A DNA stretch of 14,192 nt from Yimella sp. (GCA_030150425.1 JASLFY010000180.1:1-14192); one strand, 5' to 3'. Counted from the stretch's first letter, positions 6,304 to 13,137 are shown. Notes: a model not told the origin generated them from the sequence alone. Translations and numbers: made by a program.

Positions 6304-7254
6304 ATGTTCGACCCGAGTGCGGCCCTGCGCCAGGGACTGCTGGGAGTCAGCCGCAACGAGAAGGTCCGCGACCTGGTCCACAAGGCGCCGATCAGCAAGG
6401 ACGTCGCGCGCCGGTTCGTTGCCGGGCCGACCTCCGCCGACGCCGTACGCGTGGCGCGGGAGCTCGACGGCAAGGGGCAGTTGGCGACCGTCCACTTCCT
6501 CGGCTCCGACACCCCAACGGCGGCCGAGGCCGCGGCGACCCGCGACGCCTACCTCGACGTGCTCGCCGACCTCGCCGACGCCGACCTGACCGAGAACGGT
6601 CGGGTCGAGGTGAGCGTACGACCGGTGACGCTGGGCCTCGGCGTTCCGGAGTTGCGGGAGCGGGCGCTGGGCCACCTCCGGTCGATCTGCGCCGCGGCGG
6701 CGATCGCCGGCACCACCGTCACCCTCGACATGGACGACCACACCACCACCGACGCCACTCTCGAGGCGGCGGCCGCGCTGCGGGCCGAGTTCCCGACGAC
6801 CGGGGTGGCACTGCAGGCGCAGCTGAAGCGCACCGAGGCCGACTGCCGTGCCCTCGCCACGGCGGGCAGCCGCGTCCGGTTGTGCAAGGGCGGCCATCGC
6901 GAGCCGGCGTCGGTCGCCTTCACCGACCGCGGCGAGGTCGACATGAACGTCGTGAAGTGCCTGCGCATCCTGATGGAGGGCGACGGCTACCCGATGATCG
7001 CCAGCCACGACCCGCGGATCCTGGAGATCGCCGGGTCGCTGGCCACCAAGGCGCTGCGCGCGCCGGACTCCTACGAACACCAACTCCTGCTCGGCGTACG
7101 CCCGGCCGAGGCGCAGCGCCTCGCCGACGCCGGTCGCCGGGTGCGGGTCTACGTCCCGTTCGGCGAGAACTGGTACGACTACATCGTCCGCCGCGTCGCC
7201 GAACGCCCTTCCAACGCAGCCGGATTCGTCCGCACGCTGCGCGGCGGCCGCTGA
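6304..7254 (+). CDS. proline dehydrogenase (FAD-dependent, monofunctional)
   Basis: A 316-residue monofunctional PRODH, the first enzyme of proline catabolism, oxidising proline to pyrroline-5-carboxylate with FAD and passing electrons to quinone at the membrane. Barrel motifs are in order: EVSVRPVTLGLG, VTLDMDDHTTTD, VALQAQLKRTEADCRA, VRLCKGGHREPA, PMIASHDPRILE, YEHQLLLGVRP and VYVPFGENWYDYIVRRVAER. The last is the usual RRxAE substrate-carboxylate signature. The lysine block reads CKGGHRE where KGAY is usual. ATG 6304 is chosen because GAGAGGAG lies seven bases upstream. GTG 6274 would add ten residues of no conserved character. The stop overlaps the proC ATG by one base (TGATG), coupling proline degradation and synthesis enzymes in one operon, an arrangement that also allows a proline/P5C redox cycle. 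Confidence 0.9.
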   Translation: MFDPSAALRQGLLGVSRNEKVRDLVHKAPISKDVARRFVAGPTSADAVRVARELDGKGQLATVHFLGSDTPTAAEAAATRDAYLDVLADLADADLTENGRVEVSVRPVTLGLGVPELRERALGHLRSICAAAAIAGTTVTLDMDDHTTTDATLEAAAALRAEFPTTGVALQAQLKRTEADCRALATAGSRVRLCKGGHREPASVAFTDRGEVDMNVVKCLRILMEGDGYPMIASHDPRILEIAGSLATKALRAPDSYEHQLLLGVRPAEAQRLADAGRRVRVYVPFGENWYDYIVRRVAERPSNAAGFVRTLRGGR

Positions 7255-8054
7255 TGGGCAAGCTCGCCGTCCTCGGCGTCGGGATGATGGGGGAGGCCCT
7301 GCTGTCCGGCCTCCTCGACGCCGGCCAGGAGGCTGCCGACGTGGTCGTCAGCGACCGCCACGGACCCCGGGCCGACGAGGTGGCCGACCGCCACGGCCTG
7401 CGTACGGCCCCTGCCGCCGACGCGGTCGCCGACGCCGACACGGTGATCGTCGCGGTCAAGCCGGCCGACGTGGCCGACCTGCTCACCGAGATCGGACCCC
7501 GACTGCCCGAGGGCGCCCTGGTGATCTCCGTGGCCGCGGGTCTGACGACGGCCACCCTTGAGGCGTCGCTGCCCGACGGCACCGCCGTCGCCCGTGCGAT
7601 GCCCAACACCCCGGCGTTGGTCGGTCAGGGCATGACCGCGGTCTGCGCCGGCAGCCACTGCACCGACGAGCAGCTGGCCGAGGCCATCCGACTGCTGAGC
7701 GGCTGCGGCAAGGTCGTCACGGTCGCCGAGAAGCAGTTCGACGCGGTGACCGCCGTCAGTGGCAGCGGTCCTGCGTACGTCTTCTACGTCGTGGAGGCGA
7801 TGATCGAGGCGGGCGTGCTGCTCGGCCTGCCGCGCCCCACCGCGACCGAACTGGTGGCCCAGACGGTGCTCGGTGCGGCCACCATGGTCGACCGCACCGG
7901 CACCCATCCCAGCCTGTTGCGTGAGCAGGTCAGCTCGCCCGGCGGCACCACCATCGCGGCGCTGCGCCAGCTCGACGACCACCGGGTGCGGGCCGCGTTC
8001 GTGACCGCGATGGAGGCCGCCGCGCGCCGTTCGAACGAGCTGTCACAGGGCTGA
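7254..8054 (+). CDS. proC: pyrroline-5-carboxylate reductase
   Basis: A 266-residue P5C reductase, catalysing the last step of proline synthesis (P5C plus NAD(P)H to proline) in the cytoplasm. The N-terminal Rossmann loop is LAVLGVGMMGEALLSGLL (residues 4-21). VIVAVKPADV and VISVAAGLTT follow, then VARAMPNTPALVGQGMT. The C-terminal helical dimerisation domain carries TAVSGSGPAYVFYVVEAM and QVSSPGGTTIAALRQLD, both family signatures. Length is normal. ATG 7254 overlaps the proline dehydrogenase stop (TGATG). No separate Shine-Dalgarno is evident, so translation is probably coupled. In M. tuberculosis proC (Rv0500) occupies the same place in this block. Confidence 0.95.
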   Translation: MGKLAVLGVGMMGEALLSGLLDAGQEAADVVVSDRHGPRADEVADRHGLRTAPAADAVADADTVIVAVKPADVADLLTEIGPRLPEGALVISVAAGLTTATLEASLPDGTAVARAMPNTPALVGQGMTAVCAGSHCTDEQLAEAIRLLSGCGKVVTVAEKQFDAVTAVSGSGPAYVFYVVEAMIEAGVLLGLPRPTATELVAQTVLGAATMVDRTGTHPSLLREQVSSPGGTTIAALRQLDDHRVRAAFVTAMEAAARRSNELSQG

Positions 8055-8065
8055 GAATCCACCCC

Positions 8066-8083
8066 GGGGGCTGTGCCGCCCCC
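8066..8083 (+). terminator. GC hairpin after proC, possible factor-independent terminator
   Basis: GGGGGC (8066-8071) pairs with GCCCCC (8078-8083) around a six-base loop TGTGCC, twelve bases after the proC stop. There is no T-run after it, as is common for actinobacterial terminators. It may alternatively be fortuitous in such GC-rich DNA. Confidence 0.4.
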
Positions 8084-8094
8084 ATGCGGCTGGT

Positions 8095-8100
8095 TAGGCT
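8095..8100 (+). promoter_or_regulatory. candidate -10 box (TAGGCT) for the GNAT-acuC pair
   Basis: TAGGCT fits TANNNT, with a weak CTGTGC -35 candidate at 8071-8076 (18-base spacer). It lies 63 bases before the GNAT start, after the proC hairpin. Confidence 0.3.
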
Positions 8101-8163
8101 GAAGGCACCCGAAACCGGTCCCCGCAGTCTCGGGGTCAGCGAGGACATGGAAAGGTGGAACTC

Positions 8164-8703
8164 ATGAGCGAGATCACGATCCGGCCGTTGGACGCAGACG
8201 AGTGGGAGACCTACCGCGACGTCCGGTTGGCCGCCCTCGAGGAGTCGCCCGACGCCTTCGCGGCCTCGGTCAAGCAGGAGAAGCAGTACGACGAGGAGTT
8301 CTGGCGCACCCGGATCGAGCGTTCCCGCCGCCTGGTCGCGGAGGCCGACGGGAAGATCGTCGGGGTGGTGTCGGTCGGTGACCGGTCCACCGACAGCGAC
8401 CGCGTGGGTGAACTCTTCGGGCTCTGGGTCACCCCCGAACTGCGCGGTCAGGGCGTCGCCTGGAAGCTCGTGCAGGCCGGCGTCGACCAGGCCACCGCCG
8501 AGAACTACGCGTTCCTCATCTACTGGGTCGGCACCGACAACGGCCGCGCAGTCGCGTTCGCCAGCAGCTTCGGTTTCCGCCCCACCGACAGCCGTCGTCC
8601 GATGAAGGGCGCGACCCCGGAGACCGAGGACGACGAGGAGATGGCGATGGTCTACGCCCTCTCCGACGACCCGGCCGCCGTGCCGAGCTCGGTCGTCAGC
8701 TGA
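8164..8703 (+). CDS. GNAT family N-acetyltransferase
   Basis: A 179-residue GNAT-fold enzyme that would transfer acetyl from acetyl-CoA to an amine on a protein or small molecule. The N-terminus EITIRPLDADEWETYRDVRLAAL is typical. The central part VGELFGLWVTPELRGQGVAWKLVQAGVDQA contains the acetyl-CoA pyrophosphate loop RGQGVA (R/QxxGxG/A). NGRAVAFASSFGFRPTDS is the conserved beta-6/7 region near the C-terminus. The acceptor cannot be deduced. ATG 8164 is preserved after AAAGGTGG (five-base spacing); GTG 8155 is a possible earlier start. It lies 16 bases upstream of acuC, so both are probably cotranscribed. In Bacillus subtilis a GNAT enzyme (AcuA) and AcuC form an acetylation/deacetylation pair controlling acetyl-CoA synthetase. 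This gene could play AcuA's role, but it is shorter and acuB is absent. Confidence 0.85.
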   Translation: MSEITIRPLDADEWETYRDVRLAALEESPDAFAASVKQEKQYDEEFWRTRIERSRRLVAEADGKIVGVVSVGDRSTDSDRVGELFGLWVTPELRGQGVAWKLVQAGVDQATAENYAFLIYWVGTDNGRAVAFASSFGFRPTDSRRPMKGATPETEDDEEMAMVYALSDDPAAVPSSVVS

Positions 8704-8719
8704 TCCGACACCGGTCGGC

Positions 8720-9955
8720 ATGACGACCACCCCCGCATCCGATCAGTCCCACCCGATCACCCGGATCTACTGGGACGACTCGCTGCTGCGTTACGACTTC
8801 GGTGACGCGCACCCGATGAATCCGTTGCGGCTCGACCTCACCACCCGGCTCGCGCAGTCGCTCGGTGTGTTCGATCGCCCGGGGGTCGATGTACGCCCGG
8901 CACCCGCCGCGGACGACGGCGAGATCGACGCGATGCTGGCGACCGTCCACGACGCCGGTTTCGTCGCCGCGGTGAAGGCCGCGTCCGCGGATCCGGCGAC
9001 CGCCGATCCCGCGTACGGCCTCGGCACCGAGGACGACCCGGCGTTCCGCGGGATGCACGATGCGTCGGCGAAGATCGCGCTCGCCAGCCGCGACGCCGCC
9101 CGCGCGGTCTGGACCGGCGAGGTCGATCACGCGGTCAACTACTGCGGCGGCCTCCACCACGCGATGCGCGACCGGGCGGCCGGCTTCTGCATCTACAACG
9201 ACGCCGCGGTGGCGATCCAGTGGCTGCTCGACCACGGCGCCGAACGGGTGGCGTACGTCGACGTCGACGTCCACCACGGCGACGGCGTCGAACGGATCTT
9301 CTGGGACGACCCGCGGGTGTTGACGATCTCGGTGCACGAATCAGGACGAGTTCTGTTCCCCGGCACCGGTTTTCCCGGGGACACCGGCGGTCCCGAGGCG
9401 GAGGGGAGCGCGGTCAACGTCGCGCTCCCGCCCGGCACCGGCGACGCCGGCTGGCTGCGCGCGATCCACGCGGTCGTTCCCTCGCTGGTACGAGCGTTCC
9501 GTCCGCAGGTGCTGGTCACCCAGCAGGGCTGCGACTCCCACTACTCCGACCCGCTGGCCCACCTCGCGATCAGCATCGACGCCCAGGTGACCGCCTTCCG
9601 TACGCTGCACGACCTCGCCCACGAGGTGGCGGGCGGCAAGTGGATCGCCCTCGGTGGCGGCGGCTACGAGCTGGTCGACGTCGTACCGCGGGCCTGGACG
9701 CACCTCGCGGCGATCGCCGCCCACACCCCGATCTCGTTCGGTGCCGCGGTGCCGCAGGACTGGCGCGACCACGTCACCCGGCTGGTCGGGCGGCCCGGTC
9801 CGCCGCGGATGGGCGACGGCGTCGCCGACGGTGACCACGTCTGGTTCCGCTCCTGGGCGACCGGCAGCGACCCGGCCGATCCGGTCGACCAGGCGGTGCA
9901 GGCCACCCGCGAGGCGGTCTTCCCCAGCCACGGGCTCGACGTCTGGTTCGACTGA
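8720..9955 (+). CDS. acuC: acetoin utilization protein AcuC, class I-like zinc deacetylase
   Basis: A 411-residue histone-deacetylase-superfamily amidohydrolase, expected to remove acetyl from protein lysines (acetyl-CoA synthetase in Bacillus). All active-site blocks are visible. GGLHHAM holds the His-His pair at 146-147, followed by FCIYNDAAVA. In VDVDVHHGDG, D183 and H185 are zinc ligands. QQGCDSHYSDPL has zinc ligand D272, and LGGGGYE contains the transition-state tyrosine Y316. The length and the N-terminal block YWDDSLLRYDFGDAHPMNP match AcuC rather than acetylpolyamine hydrolases. The ATG at 8720 has no good Shine-Dalgarno; translation probably depends on the GNAT gene 16 bases upstream. 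The C-terminal 70 residues (from about 340) are variable. It is soluble with no signal peptide. Confidence 0.9.
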   Translation: MTTTPASDQSHPITRIYWDDSLLRYDFGDAHPMNPLRLDLTTRLAQSLGVFDRPGVDVRPAPAADDGEIDAMLATVHDAGFVAAVKAASADPATADPAYGLGTEDDPAFRGMHDASAKIALASRDAARAVWTGEVDHAVNYCGGLHHAMRDRAAGFCIYNDAAVAIQWLLDHGAERVAYVDVDVHHGDGVERIFWDDPRVLTISVHESGRVLFPGTGFPGDTGGPEAEGSAVNVALPPGTGDAGWLRAIHAVVPSLVRAFRPQVLVTQQGCDSHYSDPLAHLAISIDAQVTAFRTLHDLAHEVAGGKWIALGGGGYELVDVVPRAWTHLAAIAAHTPISFGAAVPQDWRDHVTRLVGRPGPPRMGDGVADGDHVWFRSWATGSDPADPVDQAVQATREAVFPSHGLDVWFD

Positions 9956-9958
9956 CCG

Positions 9959-10009
9959 CGGTTGTCCGTCACTTCTGTGGCGTGTCCGTTCGCGGATGGC
10001 GGACAACCG
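9959..10009. repeat. 10-bp perfect inverted repeat with TGTCCG direct repeat, operator-like or RNA structure
   Basis: CGGTTGTCCG (9959-9968) is mirrored by CGGACAACCG (10000-10009). Within it TGTCCG occurs at 9963-9968 and again at 9983-9988, exactly 20 bp apart, with the inverted copy CGGACA at 10000-10005. A nested TCCG-TTCG-CGGA hairpin spans 9985-9996. It sits directly after acuC and 138 bases before the HTH gene. It could be an operator bound on one DNA face, or part of a terminator. Confidence 0.45.
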
Positions 10010-10033
10010 GAACCAAGAATTTCCCGGTTCCGG
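10007..10033 (+). terminator. 8-bp perfect hairpin downstream of acuC, possible terminator
   Basis: CCGGAACC (10007-10014) pairs with GGTTCCGG (10026-10033) around an A/T-rich loop of 11 bases. The left arm shares three bases with the right arm of the preceding inverted repeat, so the two RNA stems compete. A TTTT follows about 16 bases later. It may terminate acuC or act as an attenuator ahead of the HTH gene. Confidence 0.4.
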
Positions 10034-10146
10034 CGTGTCGCGCTGGACTTTTGTCGTCAGGGAACTTTCCAGAACGGCACAGCTACCTCTACTGTTCTCC
10101 CAGGCACCACCCATCACAGTCCAGCACGCACGAAAGGCCCCAACCC

Positions 10147-10347
10147 ATGGAGCAGGAGCGCCAGCTCGGTGACGTCACGTTCATGACGGTCGCCGAGGTC
10201 GCCGCCATCATGCGTGTTTCGAAGATGACGGTTTACCGGCTCGTTCACTCCGGTGAGCTGCCGGCGGTGCGGGTCGGTCGTTCGTTCCGGGTGCCGGAGG
10301 ACGCGGTCGACGCGTACCTCAAGCAGTCGTACATGGGCACCGCCTGA
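10147..10347 (+). CDS. small excisionase-type helix-turn-helix DNA-binding protein
   Basis: A 66-residue protein made almost wholly of one MerR/excisionase-like HTH_17 domain. TVAEVAAIMRVSKMTVYRLV (residues 14-33) forms the helix-turn-helix, and SGELPAVRVGRSFRVPEDAV the wing and following helix, ending DAYLKQSYMGTA. It is a probable transcriptional regulator or nucleoid factor, not a phage excisionase: no phage genes are near, and a close relative sits in the same place in M. tuberculosis (Rv0500A) between proC and bS22. ATG 10147 has GAAAGG nine bases upstream. Longer in-frame starts would add Ser/Pro/Arg shadow residues through the hairpin region. The 191-base leader region upstream is unusually structured, so its expression is likely regulated. 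Confidence 0.88.
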   Translation: MEQERQLGDVTFMTVAEVAAIMRVSKMTVYRLVHSGELPAVRVGRSFRVPEDAVDAYLKQSYMGTA

Positions 10348-10359
10348 GCGGTGACCGAT

Positions 10360-10377
10360 TCGGCCCGTCGTGGCCGA
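10360..10377 (+). terminator. small hairpin after the HTH gene
   Basis: TCGGCC (10360-10365) and GGCCGA (10372-10377) pair around a six-base loop, 13 bases past the HTH stop. There is no T-run. It is weak support for transcription ending between the HTH gene and bS22. Confidence 0.25.
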
Positions 10378-10382
10378 TGGCG

Positions 10383-10388
10383 TAAGGT
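10383..10388 (+). promoter_or_regulatory. candidate -10 box (TAAGGT) for the bS22 gene
   Basis: TAAGGT fits TANNNT and lies about 70 bases before the bS22 start, after the hairpin of the HTH gene. The -35 region is unconvincing. An abundant ribosomal protein should have its own promoter, which is the main reason to note it. Confidence 0.3.
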
Positions 10389-10457
10389 GGCCCGAAGGGC
10401 CCAGCGCGCCCACTAGCCATTCAGTATCCGAGATCGCAGTAAGGACGCCGTCGAAGC

Positions 10458-10556
10458 ATGGGTTCCGTCATCAAGAAGCGCCGCAAGCGCATGGCCAAGA
10501 AGAAGCACCGCAAGCTGTTGCGTAAGACGCGCCACCAGCGCCGCAACAAGAAGTAA
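10458..10556 (+). CDS. 30S ribosomal protein bS22 (AURKAIP1/COX24-domain protein)
   Basis: A 32-residue, extremely basic peptide starting [20 protein letters not shown] and ending RHQRRNKK, with more than half Lys/Arg. It matches the actinobacterial bS22 protein seen in mycobacterial ribosome structures near the decoding region of the small subunit. It also matches the AURKAIP1/COX24 C-terminal domain of mitochondrial ribosomes. AAGGA lies twelve bases before the ATG. The gene is easily missed because of its length. Its position between the HTH gene and the GalE-like SDR is the same as in M. tuberculosis. A strong hairpin terminator follows within 21 bases. Confidence 0.92.
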   Translation: MGSVIKKRRKRMAKKKHRKLLRKTRHQRRNKK

Positions 10557-10576
10557 TCGCACTTCTTCATCTGCGC

Positions 10577-10608
10577 AGGCTCCGTCCCGAGTTTTTCGGA
10601 CGGAGCCT
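10577..10608 (+). terminator. strong hairpin terminator after bS22
   Basis: AGGCTCCGTCC (10577-10587) and GGACGGAGCCT (10598-10608) form a perfect 11-bp stem. The loop CGAGTTTTTC could itself close by three more pairs if one C bulges. It stands 20 bases after the bS22 stop. The T-run is in the loop rather than after the stem, so release may rely on stem strength. It is nearly symmetric and would work in either direction. Confidence 0.8.
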
Positions 10609-10631
10609 CTCGCATTTCAAGGGGCCTTCCG

Positions 10632-10637
10632 TAGGAT
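10632..10637 (+). promoter_or_regulatory. candidate -10 box (TAGGAT) for the SDR-acyltransferase-glutaredoxin operon
   Basis: TAGGAT fits TANNNT, lies after the bS22 terminator and 28 bases before GTG 10666. It would give a leader of roughly 20 bases including the GAGGGG ribosome site (10654-10659). No clear -35 box is seen. Confidence 0.4.
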
Positions 10638-10665
10638 CGGGAGCCGAGCCGAAGAGGGGTGTGTC

Positions 10666-11649
10666 GTGGGACGTGTGGTGCTGGTGACCGGGGTGTCCCG
10701 CATGGTCGGGGGCCGGGTCGCCGAACTGTTGTCCCGCGACCCCGACGTCGACCGGGTGATCGCGGTCGACGCGGTCCCGCCGAGCCACAGCCTCGGCGCC
10801 GCCCAGTTCGTACGGGCCGACATCCGTAACCCGATGATCGGCAAGGTCATCGCCCACGAGAACGTCGACACCGTCGTGCATCTCGGCGTGATCCTGACGC
10901 CGCGGCAGGCCGGTGGCCGCGCCGCGCAGAAGGAGATCAACGTCATCGGCTCCATGCAGCTGCTGGCCGCCTGCCAGCGCGCGGAGTCGGTGCAACGGCT
11001 GGTCGTGAAGTCCAGCTCCGCGGTCTACGGCTCGTCGCCGCGCGACCCGGCGATGTTCACCGAGGAACTGCTCGCCCGACGCAGCCCGACCGGCGGCCAT
11101 GGCAAGGACACCGCCGAGGTGGAGAACTACGTACGCGGTTTCTCCCGGCGCCGCCCGGACGTGGCGGTCTGCACGCTGCGGATGGCGAACGTCATCGGGC
11201 GCGGCCTGCGCACCCAACTGTCCGACTACTTCTCGATGCCGGTCATCCCGGTGCCGCTCGGCTTCGACGGGCGGATGCAGTTGCTGCATCTCGACGACGC
11301 CCTCGAGTGCCTGCGGGTCGCGGCACTGTCCGATGCGGAGGGCACGATCAACGTCGCCGCCGACGGGCTGATCACCGTACGTCAGGCCGCGCGGGTCGCC
11401 GGTCGACCGTCGGTGGTGGTGCTGCCACAGGCCGCCGGTCTGGTCGAACAGGTGTCGCGCACCCTCGGCATCGGCGGTTTCGACGCCAGCGACATGGACT
11501 TCCTCTGCTACGGCCGAGGGATGGACACCACCCGGATGCGCGAACAGCTGGGTTTCGAGCCGCGCCACACCACCCGTGAGGCCTTCACCGACGTCTTCGC
11601 CTCGCCCGTACGCCGAGCCACCGCAGCAACAGGAGGCCGACGTGGCTGA
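10666..11649 (+). CDS. NAD-dependent epimerase/dehydratase family protein (extended SDR, GalE2-like)
   Basis: A 327-residue extended SDR protein. The nucleotide loop is VVLVTGVSRMVGGRVAELL (residues 4-22). D51 and I52 follow the conserved RADIRNP. TVVHLGVIL leads into the substrate half, with KSSSAVYGSSP (115-125) and CTLRMANVIGRG. The usual YxxxK pair is missing: the expected place reads H145-GKD-T149 before AEVENYVRGFSRRRPD. It may therefore be catalytically altered or act as a redox/NAD-binding protein. It is the positional counterpart of Rv0501 (annotated galE2), always next to bS22 and an acyltransferase, suggesting a cell-envelope role rather than galactose metabolism. GTG 10666 has GAGGGG six bases upstream. 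The stop overlaps the next gene by eight bases. Confidence 0.85.
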   Translation: MGRVVLVTGVSRMVGGRVAELLSRDPDVDRVIAVDAVPPSHSLGAAQFVRADIRNPMIGKVIAHENVDTVVHLGVILTPRQAGGRAAQKEINVIGSMQLLAACQRAESVQRLVVKSSSAVYGSSPRDPAMFTEELLARRSPTGGHGKDTAEVENYVRGFSRRRPDVAVCTLRMANVIGRGLRTQLSDYFSMPVIPVPLGFDGRMQLLHLDDALECLRVAALSDAEGTINVAADGLITVRQAARVAGRPSVVVLPQAAGLVEQVSRTLGIGGFDASDMDFLCYGRGMDTTRMREQLGFEPRHTTREAFTDVFASPVRRATAATGGRRG

Positions 11650-12799
11650 CCCGAAGAAAGCCGATCCCAAGAAGCGCGCCGCGCGCATCGACCGCGCGGC
11701 CGCCAAGCCCGCCCGGGCCGCACAACCCACCCGCCGGACCCCGGCGAAGCCGACCCGTGCCGGTGTCCGCAAGCAGGCCGCACGCCCGGCGCTGCGCGTC
11801 GTGCCCGAACAGGTCGAGCCGGACGAGCAGTCGACCCCGGCGGCGACCGGTGCGACCGGGGGTGCCGCCACCGGTGGCCTACCGTTCGACCCGGAACGGA
11901 TCGTCTCCACCCTCATCGGCGTACTGCGGTCGATCGGCGCCGCGGCCGGACTCGGCGGCGACGACTTGGAGCGCCGCATCGCACGTACGCTCGCCTTCCT
12001 GCGCACCCGCGTCACCGGCGACTACGACATCGACGACTTCGGGTTCGACGAGGAGTTCACCCGCGAGATCTGGCTGCCGCTATTGCGGCCGCTGTTCCGT
12101 TACTGGTTCCGCGTCGAGGTGCGCGGCATCGAGAACATCCCGGCGACCGGTCGGGCGCTGGTGGTGGCCAACCACTCCGGAACCCTGCCGATCGACGGCC
12201 TGATGACCCAGGTCGCGATCCACGACCAACACCCGAACCAGCGGTTCGTGCGGATGCTCGGCGCCGACCTGGTGTTCCAGTCGCCGTTCATCGGCGAACT
12301 GTCCCGCAAGTCGGGCACCACGCTGGCCGCGAACGCCGACGCCGAGCGGTTGCTCGACAACGACGAACTGGTCGCGGTGTTCCCGGAGGGGTTCAAGGGG
12401 ATCGGCAAGCCGTTCACCGACCGCTACCGCCTGCAGCGGTTCGGTCGCGGCGGATTCGTCTCGGCCGCCGTACGCTCCGGGGCGCCGATCATCCCGTGTT
12501 CGATCGTCGGTGCGGAGGAGATCTTCCCGATGATCGGCAACGCCAAGGGGCTGGCCCGGCTGCTCGGCTTCCCCTACTTCCCGATCACCCCGACCTTCCC
12601 GCTGCTCGGACTGTTCGGCGCCGTGCCGCTGCCCAGCAAGTGGATCATCGAGTTCGGGACGCCGATCGAGACCGCGCAGTACGGCCCGGCCGCGGCGGAG
12701 GACCCGATGGTGCTCTTCGACGTCACCGACGAGGTGCGCGAGACGATCCAGCAGACGTTGTATTCCCTGCTGCTGCAACGCCGTTCGGTGTTCTTCTGA
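11642..12799 (+). CDS. lysophospholipid acyltransferase family protein (PlsC-like) with basic N-terminal tail
   Basis: A 385-residue glycerolipid acyltransferase homologue. The catalytic block is VVANHSGTLPIDG, with H178 and D185. The substrate block VFPEGFKGIG contains E249, and VRSGAPIIPCSIVG is a further conserved strand. These are LPLAT/PlsC motifs; the enzyme would acylate a lyso-lipid at the inner membrane face. Hydrophobic stretches near 310-335 (FPYFPITPTFPLLGLFG) may associate with the membrane. The first 55 or so residues are unusual: a Lys/Ala/Arg/Pro-rich, disordered, histone-H1-like tail. GTG 11642 is fixed by AGGAGG five bases upstream, and the 8-base overlap with the SDR gene indicates tight coupling. 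This pair matches Rv0501-Rv0502. Confidence 0.88.
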   Translation: MADPKKADPKKRAARIDRAAAKPARAAQPTRRTPAKPTRAGVRKQAARPALRVVPEQVEPDEQSTPAATGATGGAATGGLPFDPERIVSTLIGVLRSIGAAAGLGGDDLERRIARTLAFLRTRVTGDYDIDDFGFDEEFTREIWLPLLRPLFRYWFRVEVRGIENIPATGRALVVANHSGTLPIDGLMTQVAIHDQHPNQRFVRMLGADLVFQSPFIGELSRKSGTTLAANADAERLLDNDELVAVFPEGFKGIGKPFTDRYRLQRFGRGGFVSAAVRSGAPIIPCSIVGAEEIFPMIGNAKGLARLLGFPYFPITPTFPLLGLFGAVPLPSKWIIEFGTPIETAQYGPAAAEDPMVLFDVTDEVRETIQQTLYSLLLQRRSVFF

Positions 12800-12812
12800 T
12801 GGAGTCCCGCTG

Positions 12813-13073
12813 ATGGGCGCCCGCGTCACCCTGATCGGAAAGCCCGGCTGCCACCTCTGCGACGAGGCCCGCACGGTCATCGAGCAGGTCTGCGCCGAGG
12901 CCGGCGTCGAGTGGGAGGAGCGGTCGATCCTGGACGACGCGCAACTGGCCGCCGACTACGCCGAGATGATCCCGGTGACGCTGGTCGACGGCGCGCAGCA
13001 CGACTACTTCCGGGTGAACCCGCAGCGGTTGCGAAAGGCCTTGGCGGGCAACGGGCGACGACGCTGGTTCTGA
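12813..13073 (+). CDS. glutaredoxin-like protein (DUF836/Glrx-like family)
   Basis: An 86-residue thioredoxin-fold protein with the redox motif KPGCHLCDEA: C13 and C16, CxxC. The cis-proline strand is MIPVTLVDG and the C-terminal helix NPQRLRKAL. It probably exchanges dithiol/disulfide with a low-molecular-weight thiol (mycothiol in actinobacteria) or with proteins. GGAG lies eight bases before ATG 12813, 13 bases after the acyltransferase stop, so it belongs to the same operon. The equivalent of Rv0508, which also precedes hemA in M. tuberculosis; here rex is between them. Confidence 0.88.
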   Translation: MGARVTLIGKPGCHLCDEARTVIEQVCAEAGVEWEERSILDDAQLAADYAEMIPVTLVDGAQHDYFRVNPQRLRKALAGNGRRRWF

Positions 13074-13137
13074 CCCGGTCGGGGGGCGCGGGCGGACGGT
13101 CGGGCCCGTTTAGCACGTTTGCCGAGTTCATGCGACT

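Noticed and set aside
6237..7253. Open frame fused upstream to proC
   Set aside because: The extra 339 residues are an Arg-rich shadow of proline dehydrogenase; P5C reductase motifs begin at ATG 7254.
8791..9955. AcuC as an acetylpolyamine amidohydrolase
   Set aside because: Length and the N-terminal YWDDSLLRYDFGDAHPMNP block fit AcuC better, though substrate cannot be proven from sequence.
9982..10146. Longer form of the HTH protein starting in the intergenic hairpins
   Set aside because: Added residues are unstructured shadow; family members start near ATG 10147, which has GAAAGG upstream.
13101..13108. CGGGCCCG palindrome upstream of rex
   Set aside because: An 8-bp GC palindrome is expected by chance in this DNA and has no T-run or paired context.
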